This document shows, piece after piece, positions 42,534 through 51,661 of a stretch of DNA of 64,000 bases; position 1 is the first letter of the stretch, and the number at the start of each line of letters is the position of its first letter. Origin of the DNA: Ichthyophis bannanicus (Eukaryota; Chordata; Amphibia; Gymnophiona; Ichthyophiidae); assembly GCA_033557465.1 (NCBI GenBank), contig CM066043.1, forward strand, positions 111,652,278-111,716,277, given 5' to 3'. The position numbers were made by a program, and so were the translations under genes. The notes beneath the pieces were generated by a model that was not told where the DNA came from, did no database searches, and was given only the letters and a program-made list of their open reading frames with translations.

Positions 42534-42888
42534 ATTCATGGTTATGAGAATCTGTCCCCAGCACTGTGACCAAAATGAATAAAGTTTTATTTCTGCAATA
42601 TTGTTTGACTAATTTCCATAACATTATTACAAGAGATTAAAATTCATATTGAAAGATGCTTTAATACCATGGAATAAGGTAGAAGCCATTATTTAGCCGG
42701 CAATTCCCACACTCTTATACATCTTTGGAACTGCAGACTGGCCTCTTAAAGATCTTGTAAACTAGATGTACAAACAAGAAAACCCCTCCATGCCGATATG
42801 GATAATTTATAAGAAATAGTGTATGCAGAGGCTGTATATAACCTGAGCCGAAGGAGGAACTGGCTTAATAGAAATGGATTATAAAGAG
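42534..42888 (+). pseudogene. R4/Dong-like LINE fragment 4 (C-terminal region)
   Basis: The plus strand reads RLKFILKDALIPWNKVEAI (about 42636-42692), AIPTLLYIFGTADWPLKDLV (42705-42764) and RLYIT, stop, AEGGTGLIEMDYK (42831-42884). These are, in order, the post-RT motifs of R4-group LINEs as remembered (INTWAVP-type and EGGRGL-type). A SINE interrupts after MDYK. Confidence 0.68.
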
Positions 42889-43180
42889 GGAGGAGTGGCT
42901 CAGTGTTTGGGACAGGTTACCTCAGGCTGGAGGGCCGGGGGTTCAATTCCTGCATGGAGACAAGCAACCTCAGGCCGGAGGGACTAGGGTCTCTAGTCCC
43001 ATGACCACTCCTTGTGGCCTTGGGCAAGCCACTTAACCCTCTATTGCCTCAGGTACACTTAGATTGTGAACCCTTCGGGGACAAGGGAATAAAAAAGTAC
43101 CTGTTCACCTATATATGTAAACCGCTCTGATGCGCATAGTAAAGGGAGGTATATCAAGTGCCTAAAACCATTAAAAAAAA
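42889..43180 (+). mobile_element. tRNA-derived CORE-SINE with L2-like tail
   Basis: The 5' tRNA-like head has an A box-like TGGCTCAGTGTTTGG (42896-42910) and a B box-like GGTTCAATTCC (42940-42950), the polymerase III promoter parts. A CORE/MIR-like domain follows: TTGGGCAAGCCACTTAACCC then CTCAGG (43020-43053). The tail TGTAAACCGCTCTGATGCGC plus GGGAGGTATATCAAG resembles the L2 3' end, and an A-rich end closes it. LINE coding sequence flanks it on both sides (MDYK before, YRASITG after); ATAAAGAG/ATAGAG may be a decayed target duplication. Confidence 0.85.
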
Positions 43181-43433
43181 CATATAGAGCTAGTATCACA
43201 GGCCTCCAGGCCTACTTAGAGTCGTCAGATTCAAATACGCAAAAAGTGTTGAAATATGAAAATGTCCAGAATCTGTCTCAATCATTAAACTTGGAAAATA
43301 ATTCCAACTGAATGAGTGAGAATCCACCAGTACAAATAGGTAAGGAAGCAACAGAATTTGCAAAACAAGAAAAAAACTCTTCTAAGAAGTAGATCAACAA
43401 ACGTGGAAAAACAATGTTTATGTTCGCCTTTAT
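43181..43433 (+). pseudogene. R4/Dong-like LINE fragment 5 (C-terminus)
   Basis: Reads YRASITGLQAYLESSDSNTQ and KVLKYENVQNLSQSLNLENN in one plus-strand frame (about 43183-43305), continuing the frame left at 42884 before the SINE. Ends are undefined. Confidence 0.62.
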
Positions 43434-43525
43434 TTGATATACTTCAATATCTGCAAGCAAGCAATGCGGTTTACATAGGAACACTAATTGGAAGAGTTAA
43501 AGAACACCAACTTTGATAATAAAAA
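43434..43525 (-). repeat. L2/SINE tail-like fragment
   Basis: The reverse complement has ATGTAAACCGCATTGCTTGC and TTGAAGTATATCAAATAAAG, like the L2-derived SINE tail. No head is visible. Confidence 0.5.
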
Positions 43526-43693
43526 AGGTAAAATTAGACTTACCTGCTAATTGCTGTTCCTTGAGGAACTCCAGTCCAGTCCCGGTATCTCTGGGATATA
43601 GGTTTCTCCAGCAGTTTGGAGACTGAACAATGACATTCTTTGATGTCACCAGCATAAATACCCAAGGGACCGCCTCCTTGCTCCAGTTTACCT
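43526..43693. repeat. Left ITR of C1
   Basis: Starts GGTAAAATTAGACTTACCTG, then GAACTCCAGTCCAGTCCCGG and CTGGGATATAGGTTTCTCC; the inner part GTTTGGAGACTGAACAATGA to GGACCGCCTCCTTGCTCCAG is complementary to 60670-60780. Confidence 0.88.
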
Positions 43694-43764
43694 ATTGACA
43701 AAGCAGGCTCACCAGAACAACAATTAAGTAGCTAACATAGCTATCAAACTTTAACAAACTATAA
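43694..43764. other. C1 sequence between left ITR and B5
   Basis: AT-rich; no coding content. Continues at 49417 after B5. Confidence 0.6.
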
Positions 43765-43970
43765 AGCACAGTTACTTACCTGTAACAGGTGATCTCTGGG
43801 AACAGCAGGAATAAGTCTTCACATATGGGTATCGTCGGTACCGACGGAGCCTGCGCGGGAACGCTCCCCAGCGTCCAGTAAGAAAGCTTTTGGGAGCATC
43901 CCACAGCGCCTGCGCGCTGCCTTCCCACCTTTCCCAACCGCCTCTCTCCAGTTCGAGTTTTAAAGCTGAG
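43765..43970. repeat. Left ITR of B5
   Basis: Starts GCACAGTTACTTACCTGTAAC, with GTATCGTCGGTACCGACGG (itself partly palindromic) and GCGCCTGCGCGCTGCC. Complement at 49262-49416. Confidence 0.88.
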
Positions 43971-44035
43971 ACAAAGGGAGAGAGAGGAAAGGAAAGATAG
44001 ATAGAGAGATACAACTCCTAGGGGAGGTGGGTGGG

Positions 44036-44134
44036 TTGTGAAGACTTATTCCTGCTGTTCCCAGAGATCAACTGTTACAGGTAAGTAACTGTGCTATCTC
44101 CAGGAACAAGCAGGAATGAGTCTTCACATATGGG
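44036..44134. repeat. ICR of B5
   Basis: AGATCAACTGTTACAGGTAA then GTAACTGTGC complements the left edge; ATCTCCAGGAACAAGCAGGA and the following TGAGTCTTCACATATGGG complement the right edge. Confidence 0.88.
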
Positions 44135-44193
44135 GACTCCCTAGCTGCAGATGCCAGGGGAAGACCCCAGGTTGTGTGTCCTTAGAAAGGACT

Positions 44194-45300
44194 CTACCTC
44201 CTCCCATGGATCTCTGGCATCCAACCAGGGTAGGTGGGTAGGAGTTGATTAGGAATGGAACAGGTGTTTGAGAACAGCCGGCCAAACAAGGCATCCCGGC
44301 GGGAGTCCTTGTCCAAGTAGTAATGGGCTGTGAAGGTATGAACCGAGGCCCAGGTGGCCGCTTGACAGATTTGGTCGATGGACACAGAGTTTAGATGAGC
44401 CATTGAGGCTGCCATGGCTCTCACATTGTGAGCTGTGACATGGCCCTCCAGAGAAAGGTTTCTACTCTGGAAGGCGAAAGAAATACACTGAGCAATCCAG
44501 TTGGACAGTGTTCTCTTAGAGACTGGAAGTCCTAAATGAGAATGATCAAAAGCAACAAAGAGTTGAGAAGACTTTCTATGTTGCTGTGTTCTTTGTAAGT
44601 AAAAAGCAAGAGCTCTCTTACAATCCAAGGTATGAAGATTACTCTCTGCATTTGATGCATGAGGTCCTGGAAAAAAGACAGGTAAATATACCTCTTGGTT
44701 CAGATGAAAAGGCGAGACCACTTTAGGCATAAAGTGTGGATTGGTCCTGAGGACTACCTTATCATGATGGAACCTTGTATAAGGTGGATTAGCCACCAAA
44801 GCTTGCAACTCACTGATGCGGCGTGCAGAGGTGACTGCAATGAGAAAAATAACCTTCCAAGAAAGAAATTTCAAGGAGGTGGTGGCTAAAGGTTCAAAGG
44901 GTGGCTTCATGAGCTGGCCAAGAACCAGGTTTAAGTCCCATGCCACTGGAGGTGGTCTAATGGGAGGTTTAGTTAAAAGAAGGCCTCTCATGAATCTTGC
45001 TATAAGAGGATGAGATAGGTTGTACATTGAGAGGCTTGAGGGACGCTGCAATAGCACTCAAATAGACTCTTACTGAATTCGTTTTCAGACCTGCATGGGA
45101 TAGATGCATGAGATACTCTAGTAGAGAATTCAGAGGTATTGCAAGAGGGTTTAGACCCTTCTCTGAACACCAAATGGTAAATCCTTTCCATTTGAAAGCA
45201 TAGGAACGTCTAGTAGAAGGCTTTCTAGAGGCATGACTAACATCTCTGACTTGCTGAGATGAAAATCTTGAAGGTCTAGGCCCTCAGCAACCAAGCCCTG
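44194..45300 (-). pseudogene. DIRS tyrosine recombinase, B5
   Basis: The 287-codon frame 45057-44194 holds the catalytic domain: FMRGLLLTKPPIRPPPVAWD, TSARRISELQALVANPPY (first Arg), MPKVVSPFHLNQEVYLP, HVTAHNVRAMAASM (HxxR) and ATWASVHTFTAHYYLDKDSR (Tyr nucleophile). All catalytic residues are present. The N-terminal arm is displaced by a deletion near 45257 (CTGAGATGAAAA against CTGAGAGAGATGAAAA in B4) and another near 45014, so a full product is not encoded. Confidence 0.85.
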
Positions 45301-47200
45301 AGATGGAGCGACTGGGGGTATGGGTGCCACAAAGTTCCCTCTTCCTGGGACAGAAGGTCTGGTGCAGAGCCCAAGTCCAGGGAAGGAGCTTGAGAGAGAT
45401 GCAGAAGTAGAGGGTACCACAGTTGGCGTGGCCAGTGTGGTGCTATGAGGATCATGGTCCCTTGATCTCTCTGAAGCTTGAATAGTGTCTTGGGAATTAG
45501 GGGAATTGGTGGAAAGGCATAAAGGAAGTCTTGACCCCAGTGAAGGAGGAAGGCATCCTTGGCCTGAACTCCCTGACATGGAATTCTGAAACAGAACCGG
45601 GGAAGTTTGGCATTCCACGGACTTGCAAAGAGGTCTATGTCCGGGGTTCTCCAAATTCGAAAGATCCTGGCTACCTGGTCCATGTGGAGGGACCACTCGT
45701 GTGGAAGCAGAACTCGACTGAGTCTGTCCGCCGAAGAGTTTGGAACGCCTGGAAGATATACTGCCAGAAGATGGATGTGATGCTCTCTGGCGAAGGCCCA
45801 CAGTCGCAAAGCTTCGTTGTAAAGCGACAGAGAGCCAGTCCCGCCCTGCTTGTTTACATAGAACATGGCTACTTGGTTGTCCGTATGGATGAGGACTGTC
45901 CTGTAGCTGAGCAGGGAATGGAACACTCTGAGAGCTAAGAATATTGCTCTGAGTTCCAAGAGATTGATATGCAGAGAAGTCTCCTGTGGAGACCAGATGC
46001 CCTGGGTGGAGAGATCCTGCAGATGAGCTCCCCAACCCATTGGAGAAGCATCTGTTGTTAGAGTTGCTTGGGGTAGCGACTGCTGAAAAGGGGACCCCAG
46101 CAACAGATTTGGAGGGGACTTCCACCACTGGAGAGACCAAAATAGGCAACTGGAGTTTGCTATTTTGTCTGACAAGCAACCTGATGCCTGAGTCCATTGG
46201 GTGGACAAAGTCCATTGAGCTGCCCTCATGTGAAGGCGAGCATATGGAACCACATGCACTGTGGATGCCATGTGGCCTAGTAGTTGTAACATCTCTCGAG
46301 CAGTTAAATGGGACTTTAACTGTATCTGGGAGGCTAACTGCACCAAGCGTAGGCAACAGGCCTGAGGAAGATAGGCCCTTGCAGTTGTGGTATCCAGCAA
46401 GGCCCCTATAAACTCCAGGGACTGAGTAGGGGTGAGATGGGATTTTGGGATGTTTATTACCAGTCCCAAATACTGAAGGACACGCATTGTGCAGGTTAAA
46501 GAAATCTGGGCCTCTGACTGGGATGGAGCTCGAATGAGCAAGTCGTCCAGATATGGGAAAACAAATATTCCTAGAGTGAGTAGAAATGCAGATACTAATG
46601 CCATGCATTTCGTGAACACCCTTGGTGCAGAGGCCAGACCGAAAGGAAGCACCCTGTATTGGTAGTGCTTTCCTTGAAAAAGGAACCGAAGGAACCTTCT
46701 ATGTGTTGGATGGATGAGGACATGGGTGTACGCATCCTTGAGATCTAGAAAACAAAGCCAATCCTGACTCTGAAGGTATGGCAGCAGAGTACCGAGAGAA
46801 ATCATCTTGAATTTCTCTTTGAATAGAAACTTGTTCAATTCTCTGAGATCTAATATCGGTCTGTAGCCCCCTGTTTTCTTTGGGATAAGAAAATAAGGGG
46901 AGTAGAACCCTGAGCCCTGTTGAAGAAGGGGTACTTCTTCTATTGCCCCTTGGGCAAGAAGTGTAGCAATCTCCTGACCCAGAAGGTTGAGGAGAGATGT
47001 TGGAGAATTGAACTGTCTCACCATGGTGTGGGGAGGAAGGTTTAAGAAATGAAGCTTGTACCCTTCCCTTATAATGGAGAGGGTCCATTGCTCTGCTGTG
47101 ATTTGCTCCCATCTGGGAGCAAAGTAAGCCAACCTTCCTGGAATGGTGAGGGGCTCTGGTTCTTCCAGAGCCAGAAAGGCTAAGTTCTCTAGTTGTAAGT
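45276..47200 (-). CDS. DIRS RT-RNase H-methyltransferase-like polyprotein, B5
   Basis: The most intact polymerase of the window. A 765-codon open frame ends at 45276 and is open up to 47573, where it overlaps the gag end in another frame. N-terminal RT: GRLAYFAPRWEQITAEQWTL, PYFLIPKKTGGYRPILDLRE. Core: FLDLKDAYTHVLIHPTHRR, VLPFGLASAPRVFTK, FPYLDDLLIRAP (YLDD), LGLVINIPKSHLTPTQSLEF. RNase H: TTDASPMGWGAHL, LLELRAIFLAL, IHTDNQVAMFYVNKQGG, SADRLSRVLLPHEW. C-terminal part: DIDLFASPWNAKLPRFCF, YAFPPIPLIPKTLFKLQ, IAPHWPRQLWYPLL. Translation probably needs a frameshift or reinitiation after gag; residues 1-125 or so read gag in the wrong frame. Confidence 0.92.
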
Positions 47201-49050
47201 CAAAGGCCCTGAGGAGGCTGAGGCTGCTGAGCCATGGGAGGCCTGGCAGCCTTTGACTTGGCCTGTTTAGGTGGTTGTTGACGCTTTGCAGCAAAACGAC
47301 CTGCAGAAGATGCCTGCTGACCATAAGCAGGATAGTATCTTCCCTGTTTAGAAAAGGCTGTCTTTTTGAACAATCTTTTCTTAGCAGGAGCAGAGGAAGA
47401 CTTTGAAAGTCGATCCAAAGCAGAGTTCTCAGCATCCATCTGAGTGACCTTTGCTTTCCAATCCCTGCCAAAAAGGTTTTCACCTGTGCAAGGAAGATTT
47501 CCCAGTTCATCTTGGACCCAAAGTTCCAAATCAGAGGCTTGTAACCAAGCAATTCTACGTGCACATATGGCAATAGCCGAGGCTCTGCTTACACATTCAA
47601 AAGAGTCAAAGGCTGCACGGTTGGAAAATTTGGAAACATCTTGGGCATGTTTAAGCCACGTGAGAAATTCCTGCCTTTTATCTTCTGAAATAAAAGGAGC
47701 TAAAGTCTGCAGATGATGTGTGACTTCTTTTAGAAACATCCCCATATAGAGACTATAGGAGTTGATTCTGGCAGCAAGCATATTGGCTTGGAAAACCCTT
47801 CAGCCAAAGGCATCAAGGGTCCTGCATTCACGTCCTGGAGGATTAGATGAGTGTCTCTTTGCACTCTTTATTTTCCTCATGACAGACTCTACCACAATAG
47901 AGTGGTGAGGAAGCTGAGACTTATGAAAGCCAGGACAAGGAGGGACACGGTACATGGTGTCTAATCTACGAGAATGAGGAGAGGTAGTAAGAGGAGTCTC
48001 CCACATGCTCAACATGAGATCATAGAGAATCTCATGAATAGGTAAAGTAGCTGCTTCTTTAGGAGCCTTAGGATATTGCAAAATATCTAGTTGCTTGGCT
48101 CTAGGCTCTGACTCAGGGGCCACTGTAATGGAGAGGCCCCTAGCCACTTCCCTAATGAAGTCCTGAAAAGACAAGTCTTCTGGAGGAGACAATCTTCGTT
48201 TTGGAGAATGAAACTCCTGAGGAAGAAGTACCGGTGCCTCGATAGAAGCCTCCGGCTCATCAGAGTCTTCGGAGGAATCAAAGTATCGCCTGTCTGGATG
48301 CTCCTGTAAAGCCCGATACGCGTACCGAGTGGGATCGACATCGGGAGTAAGCGGTACCGGTTCGGTACCGATGGGCGTCATCGGACAGGGTACCGCTGCA
48401 GTCGACATCGAAGCAATCGGTACCAGCACCGGGAACGATGCCGGTGCCGGAGTCGGTACCGGCAACGGAGATTGTTGCGGTACCGAAGGCGTCGAAGCCT
48501 GCATAAACGCCGTTAGGGTGTGCTGCATGGACAGAATCTTCTGATCCATCGACGCCACCAGAGTCTGGATGTCGGTACCAGTGGAGGCCACCGGTACCCC
48601 AGAACATGGCAACAGGTGATCGGTCGAGGCCGAGCCATCGATGTCAACCTGTGACCCCATAGACAATGCTTTGGAAGCCGGAACTTCCCGCCGGGGTAAT
48701 TTTGCCAGTGTGGAATCCTCGAGGACAAGCCCGGAGGCATCTTGATGCTTAGAGGGAGATTTGCCCTTCGAGGACCGGCTAGATTTATGTTTGGTTACCT
48801 GAGATCCATGGGAGGAAGAAGCAGCCCTGGAAGATGTCGATGCCACCGAGGCTGCATCAGAGGGAAACAGGGTACTGAGCTTGGCTGCTCGGTTCTGCCG
48901 ACCTCTTTTAGACATCATGGTGCAGGACACACAATCCGTGATGGAATTGTCAGGCCCCAAACATTTTAGATACCAGTCATGGGTGTCGGTGACAGAAATA
49001 GTACCGCCACACTTCGTGCACTTTTTGAACCCAGAAGCGGGCTGCTCCAT
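47200..49050 (-). pseudogene. DIRS gag, B5 (single nonsense codon)
   Basis: Starts at 49050 (MEQPASGFKKCTKC). The Cys cluster C-x2-C, HDWYLKC, C-x2-C occupies residues 10-50. Ser-rich and Lys/Ser-rich segments follow (SSRSKGKSPSKHQ), then the GGTACCG-coded Val/Pro/Thr repeat part, an acidic stretch (DSSEDSDEPEAS), the conserved PPCPGFHKSQLPHHSIVVES and, after the stop, SYSLYMGMFLKEVTHHLQTL and a basic C-terminus to 47200. The stop at about 47800 is TGA where B4 has CGA, a CpG-type change. Otherwise one frame of about 615 codons. Confidence 0.85.
48340..48610. repeat. GGTACC-rich low-complexity stretch in family B gag
   Basis: GGTACC occurs about eight times in 260 bp (for example 48353, 48364, 48389, 48419, 48454, 48479), mostly within CGGTACCG. 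The counterpart in B4 is 40190-40440. It encodes Val-Pro and Thr-Gly-like alternations depending on frame. Confidence 0.8.
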
Positions 49051-49261
49051 GAGGAGAAAAAATGTTCAGGCCTAAGGCCCAAACCGAAAATGCACAGTTG
49101 AAGAAAAAAAAGTTTTTTGGGGTTTTTTTTATAAGAAAGAAAAGACCGGGGTACCGGTCTGACGTCGAAGAAGGCAGACGCGACACAGAAAAATAAAGAA
49201 AAGAATAAAGAATTCTTCTGCGGTGACAGGAACACGACCTGTTGGCTCCGCGGAAAAGAAG

Positions 49262-49416
49262 AACTGGAGAGAGGCGGTTGGGGAAGGCAGCGCGCAGGCA
49301 CTGTGGGATGCTCCCAAAAGCTTTCTTACTGGATGCTGGGGAGCGTTCCCGCGCAGGCTCCATCGGTACGGACGATACCCATATGTGAAGACTCATTCCT
49401 GCTTGTTCCTGGAGAT
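49262..49416. repeat. Right ITR of B5
   Basis: ACTGGAGAGAGGCGGTTGGG, AAGGCAGCGCGCAGGCACTG, CCCATATGTGAAGACTCATT, CTTGTTCCTGGAGAT. Confidence 0.88.
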
Positions 49417-49649
49417 TAAACATTAACAAACTTCCACTATAAATTAAGACATATAATGTGCCCTTACAGTAACACTACAATTTTCCTAATATAGTGTGCC
49501 CTCCGTCTCTATAGAGGAATAATACATTATAAAGATCCCCAAAAATATCACCCCCTCTATATGAACTATAAAGCATATCATGACCATACCATACCTCTAT
49601 GCTTCAGGCCTGTAGCTCAACTAAACGCATATCAGGGAGGGATGCGGGA
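49417..49649. other. C1 non-coding stretch between B5 and ICR
   Basis: AT-rich, no ORF. Its start (AAACATTAACAAACTTCCAC) resumes C1 after B5. Nothing else recognised. Confidence 0.55.
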
Positions 49650-49745
49650 CTGGACTGGAGTTCCTCAAGGAACAACAATTAGCAGGTAAGTCTAATTTCA
49701 CCTTCCTTATCGTCTCTCCAGTCCAGTCCCGGAATCTCTGGGATA
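49650..49745. repeat. ICR of C1
   Basis: CTGGACTGGAGTTCCTCAAG, GAACAACAATTAGCAGGTAA and GTCTAATTT complement the left edge at 43528-43580. CACCTTCCTTATCGTCTCTC and CAGTCCAGTCCCGGAATCTC complement the right edge at 60760-60802. The same outer-edge logic as in families A and B, with unrelated sequence. Confidence 0.88.
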
Positions 49746-49765
49746 TAACAGAGCAGTAAAAGCTT

Positions 49766-50650
49766 TTAACGGGTGGGACCTGCTAGGCCAATCTGAAGCA
49801 CTCTCGAACCAAAACAGGTATCTCTTTCTGCCTGTATATCTAATCTATAATGCTTTACAAAGGAATTTAACAATGACCAAGTAGCCGCTTTGCAGATGTC
49901 CACAGATGGCACCAAACTGTACTCAGCCCAGGACGCAGCTTGCGCCTTAAACCCATCAGAAATTGTTATACCCTTTAACAAATACGCTGAAGCTATGGCT
50001 TCCTTGAGCCACCTAGCAATAGATGCCTTAGAAGCTGCATGAGCTCTCTTTGCACCTCCAAAAAGAACAGTCTATCTGTTTTACGGAACTCCTGTGTTCA
50101 TTTTAAATATGTCTTTAACGCCCTACGAACATCTAACAGATGTAACTTCTTGAATTGATTCTCCTTGGTATCATTTTCAAATTCCGGTAATGAAACTTCC
50201 TGATTGATGTGAAAAGCCGACACCACCTTGGGTAGAAATGAGGGCACTGGCCTTAAGACCACCTTGTTTTTGTAAAATAATAGAAAAGGCTTTCTACAAG
50301 ACAATGCTTACAATTCCGAAATTCTTCGGGCCGACGAAATAGCTACATGAAAAACTACCTTGAGCGAAAGATCTTTTAATGACGCTCGCGACAAAGGCTC
50401 AAAATGTTCGTAAACTAAAGCTTCCAAAACTAAATGGAGACTCCAAGACGGAACGCTTGGTCTACACGGCGGCCTCATCAATGAAACAGCTCTCAAAAAA
50501 CGTTTCACATCCGGATGTGCTCCTAGCACTTCACCCTTTATTTTTCCTCTATAACAAGAAAGACCTGCCAACTGCACTTTCAATGACGCCGGTGCTAAAC
50601 CTTTCTCAAATCCTTCTTGCAAGAAAGATAAAATTTGAGAAATAGAAGCT
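49766..50650 (-). pseudogene. DIRS tyrosine recombinase, C1
   Basis: Pieces in three frames: APASLKVQLAGLSCYRGKIK, FLRAVSLMRPPCRPSVPSWS, FEPLSRASLKDLSLKVVFHV and ISSARRISEL (first Arg) at 50622-50308; FLPKVVSAFHINQEVSLPEF and LLDVRRALKTYL at 50304-50098; DICKAATWSLLNSFVKHYRL (Tyr) at 49981-49766. The HxxR region near 50000-50040 is decayed. Clearly diverged from A and B. Confidence 0.82.
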
Positions 50651-50891
50651 TTTAATGCTTCAAAACACTAGTCTTCACACCATGCTTCAAATATCCTCCA
50701 TGTATGAATATAAGCCAAAGAGGTAGATCTCTTCCTTGCTTTCAACAAAGTGGAAATCACTGCCGAAGAGTATCCCCTGGCCTTTAACCTCGCCCTTTCA
50801 AGAGCCAAGCTGTAAGCGAGAATTGATCCAACTGAGGCATGCGTAAGAGATCCTGACGCAACAGATCATCTCTCATCGGTAAGAGCCATGG
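50651..50891 (-). pseudogene. Linker between methyltransferase-like region and YR, C1
   Basis: No intact frame. Homologous, by eye, to 63280-63440 in D1 (both contain CTTGCTTTC...GTGGAAA/ATGGAAACC and a following AGCCAAG/AAGCCAAA segment), so it belongs to the C-type element. Confidence 0.5.
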
Positions 50892-51158
50892 TCAGTCTAC
50901 CAATAACCTTATGAGATCTGCGTACCATGGACGTCTTGGCCAATCTGGAGCTATCAATATTACTAGCCCCTTGTGGTGTTCTACTCTTTGCAGGACACGC
51001 CCTATCAATACCCAAGGAGGGAAGACGTACAGAAGCTGTTCCTCCGGCCAACTTTGAATGAGTGCATCCAGACCTTCCGACATTCTCTCTCGCCTTCGAC
51101 TGAAAAACCGACTGACTTTTGCCAACATGAAGGTTGCCATGAGATCCATTACCGGAAA
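50892..51158 (-). pseudogene. DIRS methyltransferase-like region, C1
   Basis: An 85-codon open piece: MDLMATFMLAKVSRFFSRRR, SEGLDALIQSWPEEQLLYVF, PPWVLIGRVLQRVEHHKGLV, ILIAPDWPRRPWYADLIRLL. It continues the RNase H ORF interrupted by A3 exactly at this point. Confidence 0.82.
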
Positions 51159-51343
51159 GAGTAGTTACTCACCTGTAACAGGTGTTCTCCAGGAGCAGCA
51201 GGAATCAGTTCTCACATATGGGTGACGGCGGTGCCGATGGAGCCCTCGCGGAGCAATTTCCCCAGCTTTCAAAGAAAGCCTTTGGGAATTGCAGCGCGCA
51301 TGCACGGTCCCCTTCCCGCCCAAGGGTGCCATCTTGCTCAGTC
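51159..51343. repeat. Left ITR of A3
   Basis: Starts GAGTAGTTACTCACCTGTAAC with the CACCTGTAACAGGTG hairpin; inner part to GGGTGCCATCTTGCTCAGTC, complementary to 56731-56886. Confidence 0.9.
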
Positions 51344-51426
51344 TGATGACATAGCTAAAAGATAGCAAAACAATTAGCAAAAACGAAATGAGAGGACTGC
51401 AACTCCAAGGGGAGGAGGGAGGGTTG

Positions 51427-51522
51427 TAAGGACTGATTCCTGCTACTCCTGGAGAACACCTGTTACAGGTGAGTAACTACTCTTTCTCCAGGACCAAGCA
51501 GGAAGTCAGTCCTCACATATGG
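51427..51522. repeat. ICR of A3
   Basis: GGAGAACACCTGTTACAGGTG and AGTAACTACTC complement the left edge; TTCTCCAGGACCAAGCAGGA and AGTCAGTCCTCACATATGGG complement the right edge at 56850-56886. Confidence 0.9.
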
Positions 51523-51661
51523 GACTCCCTAGCCTAAGGCTACCGGAGACCTGAAGCGGAAAAATGAGCTCCCTCTAGCTCAGTAGCACAGAAGGAAGGA
51601 ATCTTCTCTGAAAACGCCCCCGACCAGTAGCCCAACACCAGGGCTGGAGGGTAGGAGTTGC

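Larger units (their letters stand above)
43765..49416 (-). mobile_element. DIRS family B copy B5, youngest-looking complete copy
   Basis: Left ITR 43765-43970, ICR 44036-44134, YR 44194-45300, RNase H/methyltransferase-like plus RT in one open frame 45276-47200 and beyond, gag 47200-49050, right ITR 49262-49416. RT-RNase H is uninterrupted; gag has one nonsense codon; YR has two small deletions. Flanks: CTATAAAG left, TAAACATT right. Confidence 0.92.

Noticed and set aside
42896..42950. Possible functional tRNA gene
   Set aside because: Only A- and B-box-like segments are present and no cloverleaf with anticodon arm is evident; the surrounding CORE and L2-like tail identify a SINE.
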